A stretch of 64,000 bases of DNA from Exophiala sp. HKRS030. Its lineage: Eukaryota > Ascomycota > Eurotiomycetes > Chaetothyriales > Herpotrichiellaceae. Under the pieces are notes generated by a model that was not told the DNA's origin, searched no databases, and saw only the letters and a list, made by a program, of their open reading frames with translations. This document shows positions 34,595 to 45,674 of the stretch, in pieces. Made by a program: the position numbers and the translations under genes. The stretch's first letter is position 1. Every line of letters starts with the position of its first letter. The stretch lies in NCBI GenBank assembly GCA_023897205.1, contig JAHWDD010000007.1, forward strand, positions 4,278,001 to 4,342,000, read 5' to 3'.

Positions 34595-36189
34595 TCATTT
34601 CTCATCCTTGGTCCTCTCTATGACAGCCGGCGCTCTGATCTCACGGCCATGTAAATAGTCCAAGCCTTCGCCACCCTATAAAAGCAAGTCAGCATCAACG
34701 CGAAAGGATAAGGGTAATTTCAGGCATACGTAGCTGATAAGTGGTGAAATCTCGACACCTGTGGCACTGCCTTCCGAGACGACAACAGCTCCGGCATCTT
34801 TCAACCACCTTGCACCTTGTTGCAGAATGTCCTGCTTGCTAGTGTCTGGATCATCTTCACCAGTGCCACGTGCATTCTTTAATGGCGAGAATTCTTCCTT
34901 GCGATCAACCTCCAGACAGGCAAATTCATCCAGAGTCAGGAAAGGGAAAACATCGAACACGAACTGTTCGAGCTTGATTCCATTCGGCTTCTCTGGTTTG
35001 ACCGTTTCGCCCTTCTCCGTGTCGACATAGGGAATCTTCTTCCGAGCCACATGATGTGGTAGCTTGTCCCCCCATTCCTCGATAGTCTGTAAGAATTTGA
35101 ATGAGTAGTAGTGATTGACAATGTTGGCCGCACGGAACTTCAGCAGGTCGGAGCCGTCTTTGGCCTCCGCAGTCTCTTTATCGATCTCAGAATACTCTAC
35201 GACATCGGGTTTGCCATTCTTCTGCACGATGAGGCCCACCGACTCATTCGCGGCTCTCTTTCGTACAACCTTGGTGGCAATATCAGCCTTCTTGGACGCA
35301 GAGAAGCCGATAAATACTGGATCTGCAACCTTGACCAAGCAATTGTCCACACAGTAAGCGTGAATATGCTCAATACCTCGCTTCTCCATGTCCCCCGGAC
35401 TCCTGAGGTCAAGAGTGCTTGGTAAATACCGCCGTTGCCATCAGGAGCAACCGCAACCTTGGACTTGCTTTCAAGAAGTATCTTTCCCTCGTTGGAAATA
35501 CAAGGAAGCACTCCTTGCTCGAAGATGATGACATTGTCCTTGTCAAGTCCAAAATACCCATGATCCTGGAAGAACTTCTCGGTAGGCTTCCTGGTTGGCC
35601 CACTGGTCATGACATACCAAGGCACGACGGGCTCTTTGTCCGAGGAAAAATCAGCATGCTTTCCAGCCAACTCTTGCACCTTCTTGATCCGCTCTGCTTG
35701 CACCTGAAACAAAGATTTCTTGCTTGGAAGACCAATGTCAAAACAACCCTTGGGATCGGAACTGCCTAGTCTGGTACCCTGGCCGCCTGCCATGAGCACA
35801 ACCGCAACCTTGTTCTTTGAGATATGCTCAAGCCCATTCTTATACCATTCGTCTTTCTTGTCTTGTGGGGCATCTAGGAGTGAGGCAGTTGCGGACTCTG
35901 GTAAAGGGTTCAACGTTGGTGGTTCGTCTGAGGTCTTGGGAGGGTTCAAGGCTTTGTCAGCGAGAGTATTGATTCGGTCAGGGTCGAATGTAGAGAGCTG
36001 TTCAAACAGGAATGCCTTGCCCTCAGTGTCCAGCTCGTCATAGAATGCAAAGACATGCCCCTGCTCGGCCTTTTCGTACTTTTCACGGAGAGCCTTCACA
36101 TCGTCCGCATTTGGTTCTCTTGCTGGAGCACCTTGGTCCGGTGATGTGATGTGGAGGGTTTCTAGCAGGTTCTTGACAACGCCCGCCAT
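34595..36189 (-). CDS. UAP1: UDP-N-acetylglucosamine pyrophosphorylase, with one-base frameshift
   Basis: Coding region 36189 to 34730 plus a last exon 34595-34675 after a 54-nt intron (GTATGC...TATAG). The frame shifts once at a C5 run on the plus strand (35392-35396): before it reads [14 protein letters not shown], after it [17 protein letters not shown]. One more G on the coding strand gives a continuous 513-residue protein. The nucleotide-binding signature [11 protein letters not shown] lies at residues 132-142. Further family blocks are [34 protein letters not shown] and [12 protein letters not shown]. The enzyme makes UDP-GlcNAc from GlcNAc-1-phosphate and UTP in the cytosol, feeding chitin, N-glycans and GPI anchors. 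It is normally essential, so a sequence error is more likely than a real null. Confidence 0.9.
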
Positions 36190-36777
36190 GGTAGTCTATG
36201 GGATGTGGTTTGGATGTAGGTTAGTGGGGTGAGATGGGCAAGAATGCTTGGAAACCGGGAGGTTCAGAGAAGTTGAGGATCAAAGAGACAAAGGGCAAGG
36301 CGGCCTCAATAGTCTTGGGTTTCTTTCATGAGGCAGCTGAGACCGGCCCCCGTTCAACGAATGGTAATTGGCAGTGGCATCAGCTTGCTTGCAGTTTGTT
36401 TGCTACGAGTTAGCGCAGTGAGACCTGAGGGCCAAACCTATGGTTGAAACATTCTCAGCCTCGTGGTGACGTCTGTGCGATTCTGATTGGCAGACTCCCT
36501 TGCAATGACATATGCACGTGCCAAAGGTATCCAGCCTCCATCATACCCCTCGGTCACATTTCGCGGGCTCATGGACGGTGTACTTGGGCTTTTATTGATG
36601 TGGTGGCTGTACCAGACTATCGATATCCAGGTCAACTCCCACCAAGCCATAACAAAGTCCAAGAAACCCACTCCATAGTGGGTGTGGCGAGATCTTTGCA
36701 AAGAGTTCATATTGACATTAATATATTGTACATATTTGGGTCGTCATCGTTCTACAAACATCTGCAGTGTCGCTCTT
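36190..36777. other. UAP1 promoter and PPIL4 3' region
   Basis: No established gene; a small open frame with a hydrophobic segment is listed separately. Confidence 0.4.
36505..36678 (+). CDS. Possible small membrane protein, 57 residues
   Basis: ATG at 36505 opens MTYARAKGIQPPSYPSVTFR, then a strong hydrophobic segment (GLMDGVLGLLLMWWLYQTI) and a polar Lys-rich end. It sits on the plus strand, divergent from UAP1 (ATG 316 bp away) and convergent with the cyclophilin gene, as a real small gene could. It may also be the last exon of a spliced gene. No family recognised. Confidence 0.3.
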   Translation: MTYARAKGIQPPSYPSVTFRGLMDGVLGLLLMWWLYQTIDIQVNSHQAITKSKKPTP

Positions 36778-38288
36778 TCAGCGGTCTCTGCGACGATACT
36801 CATTTCTGTCGCGCTCCGACCGTCTCTCCTGCCTTTCGTCATATCCCCGATTCCGGTCTGAATCTCGGTAGCTGTCTCTATGCCTGTCCCTGTCTCGGTC
36901 CCTGTTGCTTTCTCTTTGTCTGTCCCGATCTTTGTTTCGGTCGAAGTCATGAGTTCGCCGATCATCTCGTCGGTCATAGGAATGTTTATCCTCTCTTGGA
37001 CTCCGACTCCGACTCCGACTTCTTCGCCTGTCGTTAGTCGAGTTATCTCGAGATTCTGCACCCTGCCGCATGTCCTTCTTGTCAAACACCATTCTGTAGC
37101 CAGGTCCACCAGGGCCTCGGCTGTCCTCTTCGCGATAGTGGCGTTTCTTCTCCAGACTAGCGATACCGCCAAATCCACCTACATGTCTGGCACGCTTTGA
37201 ATTTGTCGCGTCTCGCCATGTGTCTGACAATTTTGACACACTCTGCGAGAAATCGACATGTATCCGGTGGTCGTCGATCAACACCCCTTGCATCTTGAAA
37301 TAAGCCTGTTCGCAGTCCTTTTGATTTTCAAACTCGATAAATGCGTACTGGAGACTGTCACCCGTGCGTTTGTCTCGGATTACCTCGCATGATAGAATCT
37401 TGCCAAATCGACTGAATATCAACTCCAGATCTTCGTCGTGCGTAACGGGATTTAATTTGCAGACAAAAAGCACATTCTCTGGTGGCTTGACCTCAGCAAA
37501 TGGTAGATCTCCGACCATTTCCAGGGTCAAGGCTTGTGCTCTTGCTTCTCGTTCTCGTCGTATCTTCTCCAAGGCGGCTTCATCAACTTCTTCAGCAAGT
37601 TCTTCATCGTCTGCAATCATCACAGTCGCTAGTTGCGCCTTTGTAGGCAGGGGGCTTGAATCAGGTTCCACAAGTCCCGGAGGGTCGTCATAAGGATCCT
37701 CGAGAACAATTGTGTGCCTGATTCGGATATCCTTCAGAGGCCTTCCATTCGAGTTAGTAAAGGCATCGTTGATTTTCTCCAGGGTATCAAAGCCCTCCAC
37801 CACTGTCCCAAACGGAGCGGCCTTCCCGTCAAGATAGTCTATGTTGTCACCAAGGGTGATGATGAATTGGCTCCCCGCAAGTCGTTCATCGGCATCCTTG
37901 GAAGATGGGACGGTTGCCATGCTGACGGTACCGCGTTCAAGGTGCTTCTGCTTAGGGTCGATTTCGGCCACAAAACTCTTCTTCGCTGGTCCAGAAATCA
38001 CTCCCCATATCGAACTGCCGCCATCGCTTTCAGGTGCATCTGGTCCCAGGGGATCACCGGTCTGAAATGAAAATCCTTTCTGGACGCTATGCACCGGGGA
38101 GAAATTGTAATATTTTATCTTGCAAAGTTTTAAGAAACTTCAATCGAGATGAATCAGCCATACTGTAATTGTGAAAACAAAAGATATCATAAAAATAGTT
38201 GGACTTACTTTTCGCAACATTTTGGTGCCCTATCAACAAGGAGATCGATCACAATCTCGCCCAGTGAAGTTTCGAGTAGAACGCTCAT
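36778..38288 (-). CDS. CYP6: Cyclophilin with RRM domain (PPIL4/Cyp6)
   Basis: Exons 38209-38288 and 36778-38137 encode 479 residues. The short first exon ([20 protein letters not shown]) plus [20 protein letters not shown] across the junction restores the cyclophilin N-terminus. The isomerase domain runs to about residue 170 ([29 protein letters not shown]). An RRM follows ([40 protein letters not shown]). The C-terminal 110 residues are an RS/RD-rich tail ([13 protein letters not shown]; repeated DRDR). This family is nuclear and linked to splicing and RNA polymerase II. The intron is GTAAGT...TTGAAG, 71 nt. Confidence 0.92.
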
Positions 38289-39081
38289 GTCAATCCCGCA
38301 AGCCGAGAGAGTGGCGTACTCGCAAAGGCTTTCTTTTATCGCTCGGGTCCCTTTCCAATACTGCTTTTGGATTCAACTGTTTGCTAGCCTGTCGAATAAA
38401 ATGTGCCAATTATCTTGTTCCGTGGCTGAGTGTTTTGACACGAGACGAATGAATTTTTGAAAACACAAAAGCAGTGCCCTTGACAACGTCAGGTAGAAGA
38501 TGAACCACAAACTACAGCGGATCATTTAGTGGTTTATGCATTTCTATAGAAATTATTGAGATTCAACCGCAGAGTCTAGGAGAGTCCTGACCTGAATTAT
38601 GAACAAACTCATCAGAGTCATTTGAGGTCGAATGGCTTCATATCACTGGTAGATCTCGCGTGATTCTTTCTTGGGTTATATCACACCGGTTCGTCTTTCG
38701 TTGACATTTTCAGTCGACTTCTATAGCTCATCCCCTGCACGTACTCCATCTCGTTTGCTGCCCGCTCTTCAGTCGAATCGGATTCGTCTGTTAGCGACAT
38801 ATCGAATTTGTAGTGATAGACTTGATAATTGGGCCTCTGTTAAGATGGCCTCCTTATGACATTTCAGATGGTCCCAAGCCTTTCCATAGACATGACTGTG
38901 GCGTTTGTCACAATCCCTGACGGTCGGGCTGTCCTAATTGTGCAACACTATGAGTCGATGCAAAACTTTCTGACATTCCGACTACTATAAAAACTTCTGC
39001 GAGAGTTTCGCCCTTTTGATCAAATAGCCACCCCGACTTACAAGTAAACCTATAAGTATACAGAGTCAAATCCACTTTGAG
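38289..39081. other. Gene-free spacer
   Basis: Promoter side of the cyclophilin-RRM gene. AT-rich, no gene seen. Confidence 0.4.
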
Positions 39082-39453
39082 ATGTGCCGCCTTCAAAAAA
39101 TCGTTCATGAATGCGGCTGTTCATCGCTCCAAGTCATCCTTCTGCCCTGTAAGATTCCAAGGACTAAGGCAGGACATGAAGACATAATTGTCAACACCAA
39201 TACCACACCAAAATGCTGGCGCTGCTTAGCCGGAAATGCAAGGACTCATCCAATCGCCGGTTCAGACAATTCCCAATCTGAACCTGTCGCGCTCCACGAA
39301 GCTGGTCCCGACATGCTAAGATTCCTCATAAATGCCACTTACAATGTACCGCCTTTGAGGGGCGCGGGTGAATCTTCGAAAATATCGGATGACCTAAAGC
39401 CGGCGGAGAATGCTGCGAATCAGGCATCTGAATGCTCAGGTTCTGAGCGTTGA
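39082..39453 (+). CDS. Hypothetical small Cys-containing protein
   Basis: An ATG at 39082 opens a 123-residue frame beginning MCRLQKIVHECGCSSLQVIL, with cysteines at the start and a CWRC pair near residue 45. Many fungal hypothetical proteins start with a Cys, a short spacer and a CGC/CGH motif like this one, but no function is known for them. The second half is polar without features. The isolated position in a 2.2 kb spacer is neutral evidence. Confidence 0.35.
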   Translation: MCRLQKIVHECGCSSLQVILLPCKIPRTKAGHEDIIVNTNTTPKCWRCLAGNARTHPIAGSDNSQSEPVALHEAGPDMLRFLINATYNVPPLRGAGESSKISDDLKPAENAANQASECSGSER

Positions 39454-40510
39454 CAATCAAGGGCGAGGTTATCCCTCTTCGATTTGTGAGCACTTACTCC
39501 GGCAAACTCGAGCTGATTATGTCCATCGACCGCCAAAGCGAGCCAGACGAGAAGACAGCTTGACACAGAATGCTGAATTTTTCTTAATCTCAAGAGCTCA
39601 GCCTCTGAGATCAATCCCATGGGAAGCGAACCAATTGGGGGTTGTCCGGGGGTGAGCAGCGCCAGGCATTTCTCACTTCTGCTTGGGACGCAACCGCTCA
39701 GACTCGCTCTCAGGTATCCCTGCAGCCCCATACGGTATATGCATAGTGGGTAGCTAAGTCGTTGTGGTTGATCCATGACAGAGCAGCAATTGTGGTCTGG
39801 CGTTGCCCCACGCCACGCCACGCTGCTGTTTGCTCGTGTTACCGATAGATCGTGTATAATTCGCTGCATCCTAGATCTCTCGAACCATCGCCACTAACTA
39901 GAGTGCATGGTCCTGAGAGCAGGAAGTACAATAGAATTTCGAATTTGCAACACCTCTAGACCTCTAGGCTTAATCGTTCCGGTGATTCCTTTCACGTCGG
40001 CTGCTTATGACCACATTGTGGTTCAGCAGCTAAGATTGAAGCCCTGTTGCCGATTTCTACGATAGATTCTCTGATACACATTGCAGGAATGGTACGGAAA
40101 TGGTGATATCCGTTACAAGGATTTTGTGTCCAGCCATGTCTATGGCCCTGTCGACGAAGTTGGGCCATAGTCTGATATAGCAATATTGGACCCAGCCTAT
40201 TCAGGTCGATTTTCGAGCCCAGAAATGGTAACCGTAGCAGATTATGATGCAAGGTTCGCTCTGAACTAGGCATTCGAACAACTGCGACGGGAAGTCGCTG
40301 TGGAAACAGGAAGTCATTACCCATAGGCCGAGTCGGATGGAGTTGAAGGGTGGTGCCCGTATTGGTACTTTTCCCGTGCACTATTTAGGCCACCTTAGAG
40401 GCCATGATGAGAAGAATCTGACCTCGATCCTTGCGAGCCCAGACGATGGCTTCAGGGTAGGTTGAGGCATCCAAAGTAATTCGGCCCCGAAACACATCAG
40501 ATCAGATGAT
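39454..40510. other. Gene-free spacer
   Basis: Several antiparallel frames of 80-150 codons overlap here; none resembles a known family and I support none. Confidence 0.4.
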
Positions 40511-41664
40511 TCATCGGCTCAGAGATATTATCTTGATTTCTGTTGCAACAGAGTGAAAGAAACCACAATATCGTAAGCCTTCCGGGATTGGACATGTGAC
40601 TTGCTGCACCTTGAATTGTAGATCATCTTCGCAGATCGTGATGAACCGAGAAAAAGTTTGAAAATTGCGGATCGTGGACGAAATGAGAATTTTAATGCCA
40701 GGAAACTCATCACACAGAGTGCCAAGCACCTCTGCCAGTGGTCGCAAGATGTCGGGATGATAGGTGATATCAGCCCCAACCACAATGTCATAATTAACCG
40801 AGTTTGTCCTTGCAGATTGCAAAATCTCATCGAGCTCTGCCTTTTCAGTCCAATCCAGCTGACGCACCTCAGCCGGCTTATTGCCGTGGAGAGTATCATT
40901 GTCCTTGTTCAGAGCGACATTGTATTCCAGACTTTCGCAGACATGGCCAAGCCCATCTGTTGCAAGGACATGTGACGCACCAAGTTGCCCAGCGCATAGC
41001 AGTGAGAGAAAGCCAGTCCCTGCGCCTAGCTCAAAGACATTCTTATCTTTGACAAGATCAGGACGCTGTGTCAGAAGATACCATCCGAGGTGGAGGGCTG
41101 CTTCCCACGTTCGGAGTCCAACATTTTGTCCCTTGGAAAGAAGATTTTGAGCCTCCTTGATGAGAATTGGCAAAACTCCAGGCTGATCCAATGGAAGCGG
41201 AGGGTAATACGTATGGACATGTGCGTGCTGAGATGCCTCGAAGGGATCTTGTGCTGGTATCGTCGACAGATGGGCCATGTGCTCCATCAGAAGATCTGAC
41301 ACTTGCTGTGAACAGGTTAGAAGTTAGTGGAAGCATTTTAGAGAAAGGCAGGAGAAGAAGGAAGCGCCAGTTAGATATACTGGATTCATCAGTAAGCATT
41401 TGAGAGCGAGCCTACGTCTTCATCGGGATCTTTGCAAGAATTCTCGATTTCTTGGATCAACCGCTTCAGGATCCTGGCCTGATACCGGGGAGGTGGTAGA
41501 AACTTATTGCGGCTTGCATCGAAGAAGTATCGATACAGACAGTCCTGTACATCTGGATTCATCAAGAGAGACCCAGGAGGATATGCCACATCATTAATCT
41601 GTTGCATGTACTGTCGGTAGAATTTGATGACAACAGGTTCTAGTTCGGCACGAGCAATGTCCAT
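40511..41664 (-). CDS. EFM3: FAM86/Efm3-type protein-lysine methyltransferase
   Basis: Exons 41416-41664 and 40511-41305 encode 347 residues. The first exon (MDIARAELEPVVIKFYRQYM; PPPRYQARILKRLIQEIE) is the FAM86 N-terminal helical domain; the second is the methyltransferase (Methyltransf_16) with SAM motif I VFELGAGTGFLSLLCAGQLG, TWEAALHLGWYLL before it and the VVGADITYHPDIL post-II motif. Yeast Efm3 and human FAM86A methylate a lysine of elongation factor 2. The 110-nt intron (GTAGGC...CACAG) joins PDED to QVSDLLMEHM. The ATG at 41664 is preferred over an upstream TTG. It is transcribed divergently from RPS24. Confidence 0.88.
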
Positions 41665-42039
41665 TGCGATACAGATGCCACAGTTTGACCAGATCAAACC
41701 ATTACTTTGTTCTCGGTCTCACAATTGTGAAATAGATAGTGGAACGAACATCAGTTTCATGTCGAAAGCAGAATGAGTATCTGATTTGCGTGGTGTGCTC
41801 GATGTTGCTAGTGGTCAAATAGAGTCCAACTAGGCTATAATAGTGCTAGCGTGCATTGTTGCCAAGATTTCAATGCCAAGGCCACGTTCACAATTTTTAG
41901 AGTGCAGACAACCACTGAGCACGACGCACCTCGAAATCACAGGCGCAGTCAACCCACGAAACCCTCATTCTCAACATCCCCTCCCAGAGATTGCGAGTTC
42001 CTGTTTTTTCACAAGTAAAAACAAGTCGAATAAGCAATC
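41665..42039. promoter_or_regulatory. Divergent promoter EFM3 / RPS24
   Basis: 375 bp between the start codons of an eEF2 methyltransferase and a ribosomal protein. The RPS24 leader contains the pyrimidine tract CTGTTTTTTCAC at about 42000-42011. Confidence 0.45.
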
Positions 42040-42556
42040 ATGGCAGATTCTTCGGTCACCATCCGAACTCGCAAGTTCATCACCAACCGACTGTTGGCTC
42101 GCAAGCAATTCGTCGTGTAAGCCTATCCACCAACACGCACAATGTTCTCCGAACGATGGGTTTGCGAGCATTGTGTCAATGAAGCAGCTCAGGAAAAATC
42201 GCTAACACAGGAATTCTCTAATCTATAGTGATATCCTCCACCCCAACAAACCAAATGTGTCAAAAGACGACCTGCGCGCGAAATTGGCCGAGGTGTACAA
42301 ATCCAACAAAGACCAGATCAACGTCTTCGGACTGCGCACGCACTATGGTGGTGGAAAATCAACAGGTTTCGCTCTCATCTACGACAGCGTCGAGGCACTC
42401 AAGAAGTTCGAACCCCACTACCGACTAGTCCGTGTCGGCGAAGCCAAGAAGATCGAGAAGGCCAGCAGACAGCAGCGCAAGCAGAGGAAGAATCGGTCCA
42501 AGGAGTTCAGAGGTACCGCCAAGACGAAGGGTGCCAGCAAGGACAAGAAGAAATAA
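42040..42556 (+). CDS. RPS24: 40S ribosomal protein eS24
   Basis: Exons 42040-42116 and 42229-42556 give 134 residues, the family's usual length. [20 protein letters not shown], then [20 protein letters not shown] across the junction and [20 protein letters not shown] are eS24 blocks. The end is Lys/Arg-rich ([18 protein letters not shown]). The 112-nt intron starts GTAAGC, contains CGCTAACAC as branch site and ends TATAG. A structural part of the small subunit, needed for 18S rRNA maturation. Confidence 0.96.
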
Positions 42557-44044
42557 ATATGAGGATGATGTGATGGCAGTGTTGGGGGTGGTTGCGGTGG
42601 TGGAGATACGGATTGTCGTGTTAGATGTGGTGACGCCAGACGTTGGGGCGGTGTGCAATCCAGTGACACCAAGGAGGATTGTGGAAGTGGCCCTGCCTCG
42701 ATTTCGAGGTTTCTTCCCAGCCCGGCCAGTGAAAGTGTGGTGGAGTTTCCGAAGGGCACAATGGATGCAGACTTGACCAACATCCCAAAAGACAAATGCT
42801 GAGCTACGACGGTCTCGAGTGAGTGGCGGTGGTAGTCATTGCTTTCTTCTGCAGGATGAGAGCTTTGGCATGCTCCGGCCGAAGCACACCCGTCATCGCT
42901 TGCATTCAACACACATGAGCCGAATTCCTATCTTCCCGACCCTGTCGAGAGAAACAGGAAGGGCAACTTTAGGTAAAATACGGCACCATGAGAAACACAA
43001 TGCATTGAAATATGAAATCAAAAGACCCCCTTTTTGTGTGAATTTCAGAAACCATCGATCGACATCCTTCCAAATTCTCAACGGCTGTCCCAAGTCATAG
43101 TGTACACAAGAAATCACAATGGTACCAATGATGCAGTGCCTTAGCACACCGGGACTGCAAACGTGCATCAAACTCGTGGATTAATGTTTTGAACACGAGA
43201 CTTACAAGCTCGATAGTTTTTCATTCAAGCTAGGACTACAGGATCTCTCATGCACCAATCCCGGTGCAATAGTCCCGCCCCATTCTTCCGCAAGATAGCA
43301 AGACGTGAGATCCTGGCCAGATTATGATACAAGTGGTTAGACGGCCAGACTTTTGCAACGATTAGTTCCCGTCGTTGGTATGCCAATTTTCCATTCCTCT
43401 GTGCAATGACCCCTTTCTTTCGACACCGAGGATCTCCTGCAGAGCAGAAGTAGGGCCGAAGTAGATCCCTTGGAGGGTGTCCTCGAAAGAAGAATCACGT
43501 TCTCCTTGATGTTGAAATACAAGCAGAGCGCCTACGCTCAATGCCATAGGAAAAGATCTTGCGGGATCCTGAATCTGACTAGAACAAGATAATAGAGCGT
43601 TATCCCCAAGAAGCCGAAACTCAAATCAAAATTCTTGCAAAGTGTGATGGGAAACATGGCCAGTTCTGTGATCCAAGGCCGGCTTTTTTGGTAGCAGAGA
43701 AATACCACCCCTTTTCTCACACAAATTTCCCTGTTATTAGGTTGCACCTTGCAAAGCTATGGTCGATTCCCCTTGAGAGGACATGCAGCGCGTGTAAACA
43801 GCAAACATAAGCAGAAGTCCGACATTGTATGGGGGAAAGTAGTGATACATGCCACCCCACATCGAAGCGAAGTGACGAAGTAGAAGCTGAATTGCCGGCG
43901 ACAGAGGGCCAAATAACCACGTGGTTGCTCCAGAGATAGATGATTGTTTCAGACTGCAACTTAGGTAGAAGAACGAAGGCCCCCACAGACAGGCCGAGCG
44001 ACAGAACAAACACCACGCATGCAGGATGCTCGGGACGAATGATC
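42557..44044. other. Gene-free spacer
   Basis: No gene supported. Some frames overlap the 3' part of RPS24 as shadows. Confidence 0.4.
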
Positions 44045-45674
44045 TTAGTATTCTGAGGAGGAGTTGTTGACGGATGTAACTGAGGATCTGGCAGACTCGG
44101 CAGGGCAGCGCGTACCGTCACCATTTGCAACAGAAGATGAGCTGCAATCGTCCGGGACAAAGTCTTGTCGTGACACCAGTGGCTGAGCACGGCAGTACAA
44201 CAGCCCGTTGAAGAGGTGACCTGGAGAGCTCCTGAGGCGCATGCCACGTCCGGCCAGGGTGTTTGTGTAACCATATGTTGAAGACACACTTTCTGATGCC
44301 GATGCTAGACTATCGTGTGAGAAGGTGCGTCGGCTTGACCCCTGGGATGATGTTCCTGCATTGGAGATCGTAGGAGAAGCATTGAGCTCCGGCATGGTGA
44401 TTGGGATGTTGTTTGCCATTGGTACATTAGACATGTTCTCGCACACTTGAAGCTGATTGTATGCTAATTCTTGTTGCTGCTCAAAAGATTCACTTCTTGC
44501 CTCATTCATCAAGTCCCGGCGACTGCTGCTTTCCACCTGATTCGGACTTTGGCCAATTGGATTGGAAGTTTCATTGGTCCAACAGGTTGGCTGCCGATCT
44601 GCCGGACTTGGGAGCATGTTTGTGTCTACTGAAGGCACAGCTACTGCCATGTAACCAGTCGATCGAATCGTCGGCACAGGCAGGGTTCTCTCTGAAGGCA
44701 AGGTCGAGGTGGTGCCAAGAGAGAGCAAATGGGACTGCGAGACCTGACTAGAAACCGCGTATGCTTGCCCCGCCAGTTGAGAGGCTTGTTGTGTCGTGCT
44801 TTGTTGGTTGTCTGACCAAGTAGAGCCCGATGGCAATCGAACACCATATGAATTTGGGTAGTAGGTACTGTTGGCATTGACAGTCATTGGATCTGTGTTT
44901 GGTAGAATATAGGGCGGGGGTTGGACTAGATAAGGGCTAGACTCCTCTTCCTCATTGTACGGAGAAAATGGACTCATATAAGAAGATTTTGACCATTCAA
45001 CGTTGGGAGTAGAGCTACCGTAACCAACATAATCGACCGAATTCGGCAGGTTTGAGTATGATGAAGAATTTGAGGGGCTATATCGCGAGGGGACTGCGGC
45101 ATAACGCATGGGAACCGAATAAGGTGAATAGCGACGATGTTGCTGTTGCTGCTGTTGCCATGCTCGTATACCGACCGTCGCTGCTTCGTACGAGGCCACC
45201 TACTGGTGTTAATGACCAAACGGAAATGACCCAACAGGGAGCTCACCCGCATGAATTTACACTGCTCCGGCTGGCCAGCATTTCTGCAGTTTACGCAGCT
45301 GCCACTATCTCCGTCGTTGCCACTGCATTTGATCTTCCGCTTTCGACATCTCTCGCACTGCAAAACTTAGCGAATGTGGGATAAAATTGGCCCGTATAGG
45401 GGCCACATCATGAACTTACCGCAACTGGCACCCGTTTTCTGGGCGTAGATGGACCTCTAGACTCTGTTTCGGAGCATGGCGTTGTTCGGTCGCTGAGATG
45501 ACCACTTGGTTCGTATTGGTCCTGGAAATGCGGACTTTGACTCAATGGCATGTAGTGGCCTCGATCGTTGCGTCTATGAAATTCAAGATTGGAGCCGTAG
45601 AATTGTCTAGTAGAAAGCTGGCCCCCAATGTCAGCATTGCCATACCAGTGAAACAACATTGGGTTGCGGACCAT
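44045..45674 (-). CDS. Zn2Cys6 transcription factor
   Basis: Exons 45420-45674, 45247-45357 and 44045-45199 encode 506 residues. The cluster is made by exon 2 (CERCRKRKIKC, CVNCRNAGQPEQCKF), placed after an 85-residue Ser/Arg-rich N-terminus ending RKRVPVA, so the zinc cluster is not N-terminal. Exon 3 is Ser/Tyr/Gln-rich (a QQQQQ tract; SYMSPFSPYNEEEESSPYL) without a recognisable fungal-specific middle domain. Such factors, with the CX2CX6C...CXNC spacing and GHA/AG-rich linker, are common in Pezizomycotina. All introns are GT-AG and keep frame. Target unknown; no biosynthetic genes are adjacent. Confidence 0.82.

Noticed and set aside
39420..40381. Two minus-strand frames of 149 and 129 codons
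   Set aside because: No recognisable family, mixed composition and no splice or context support.
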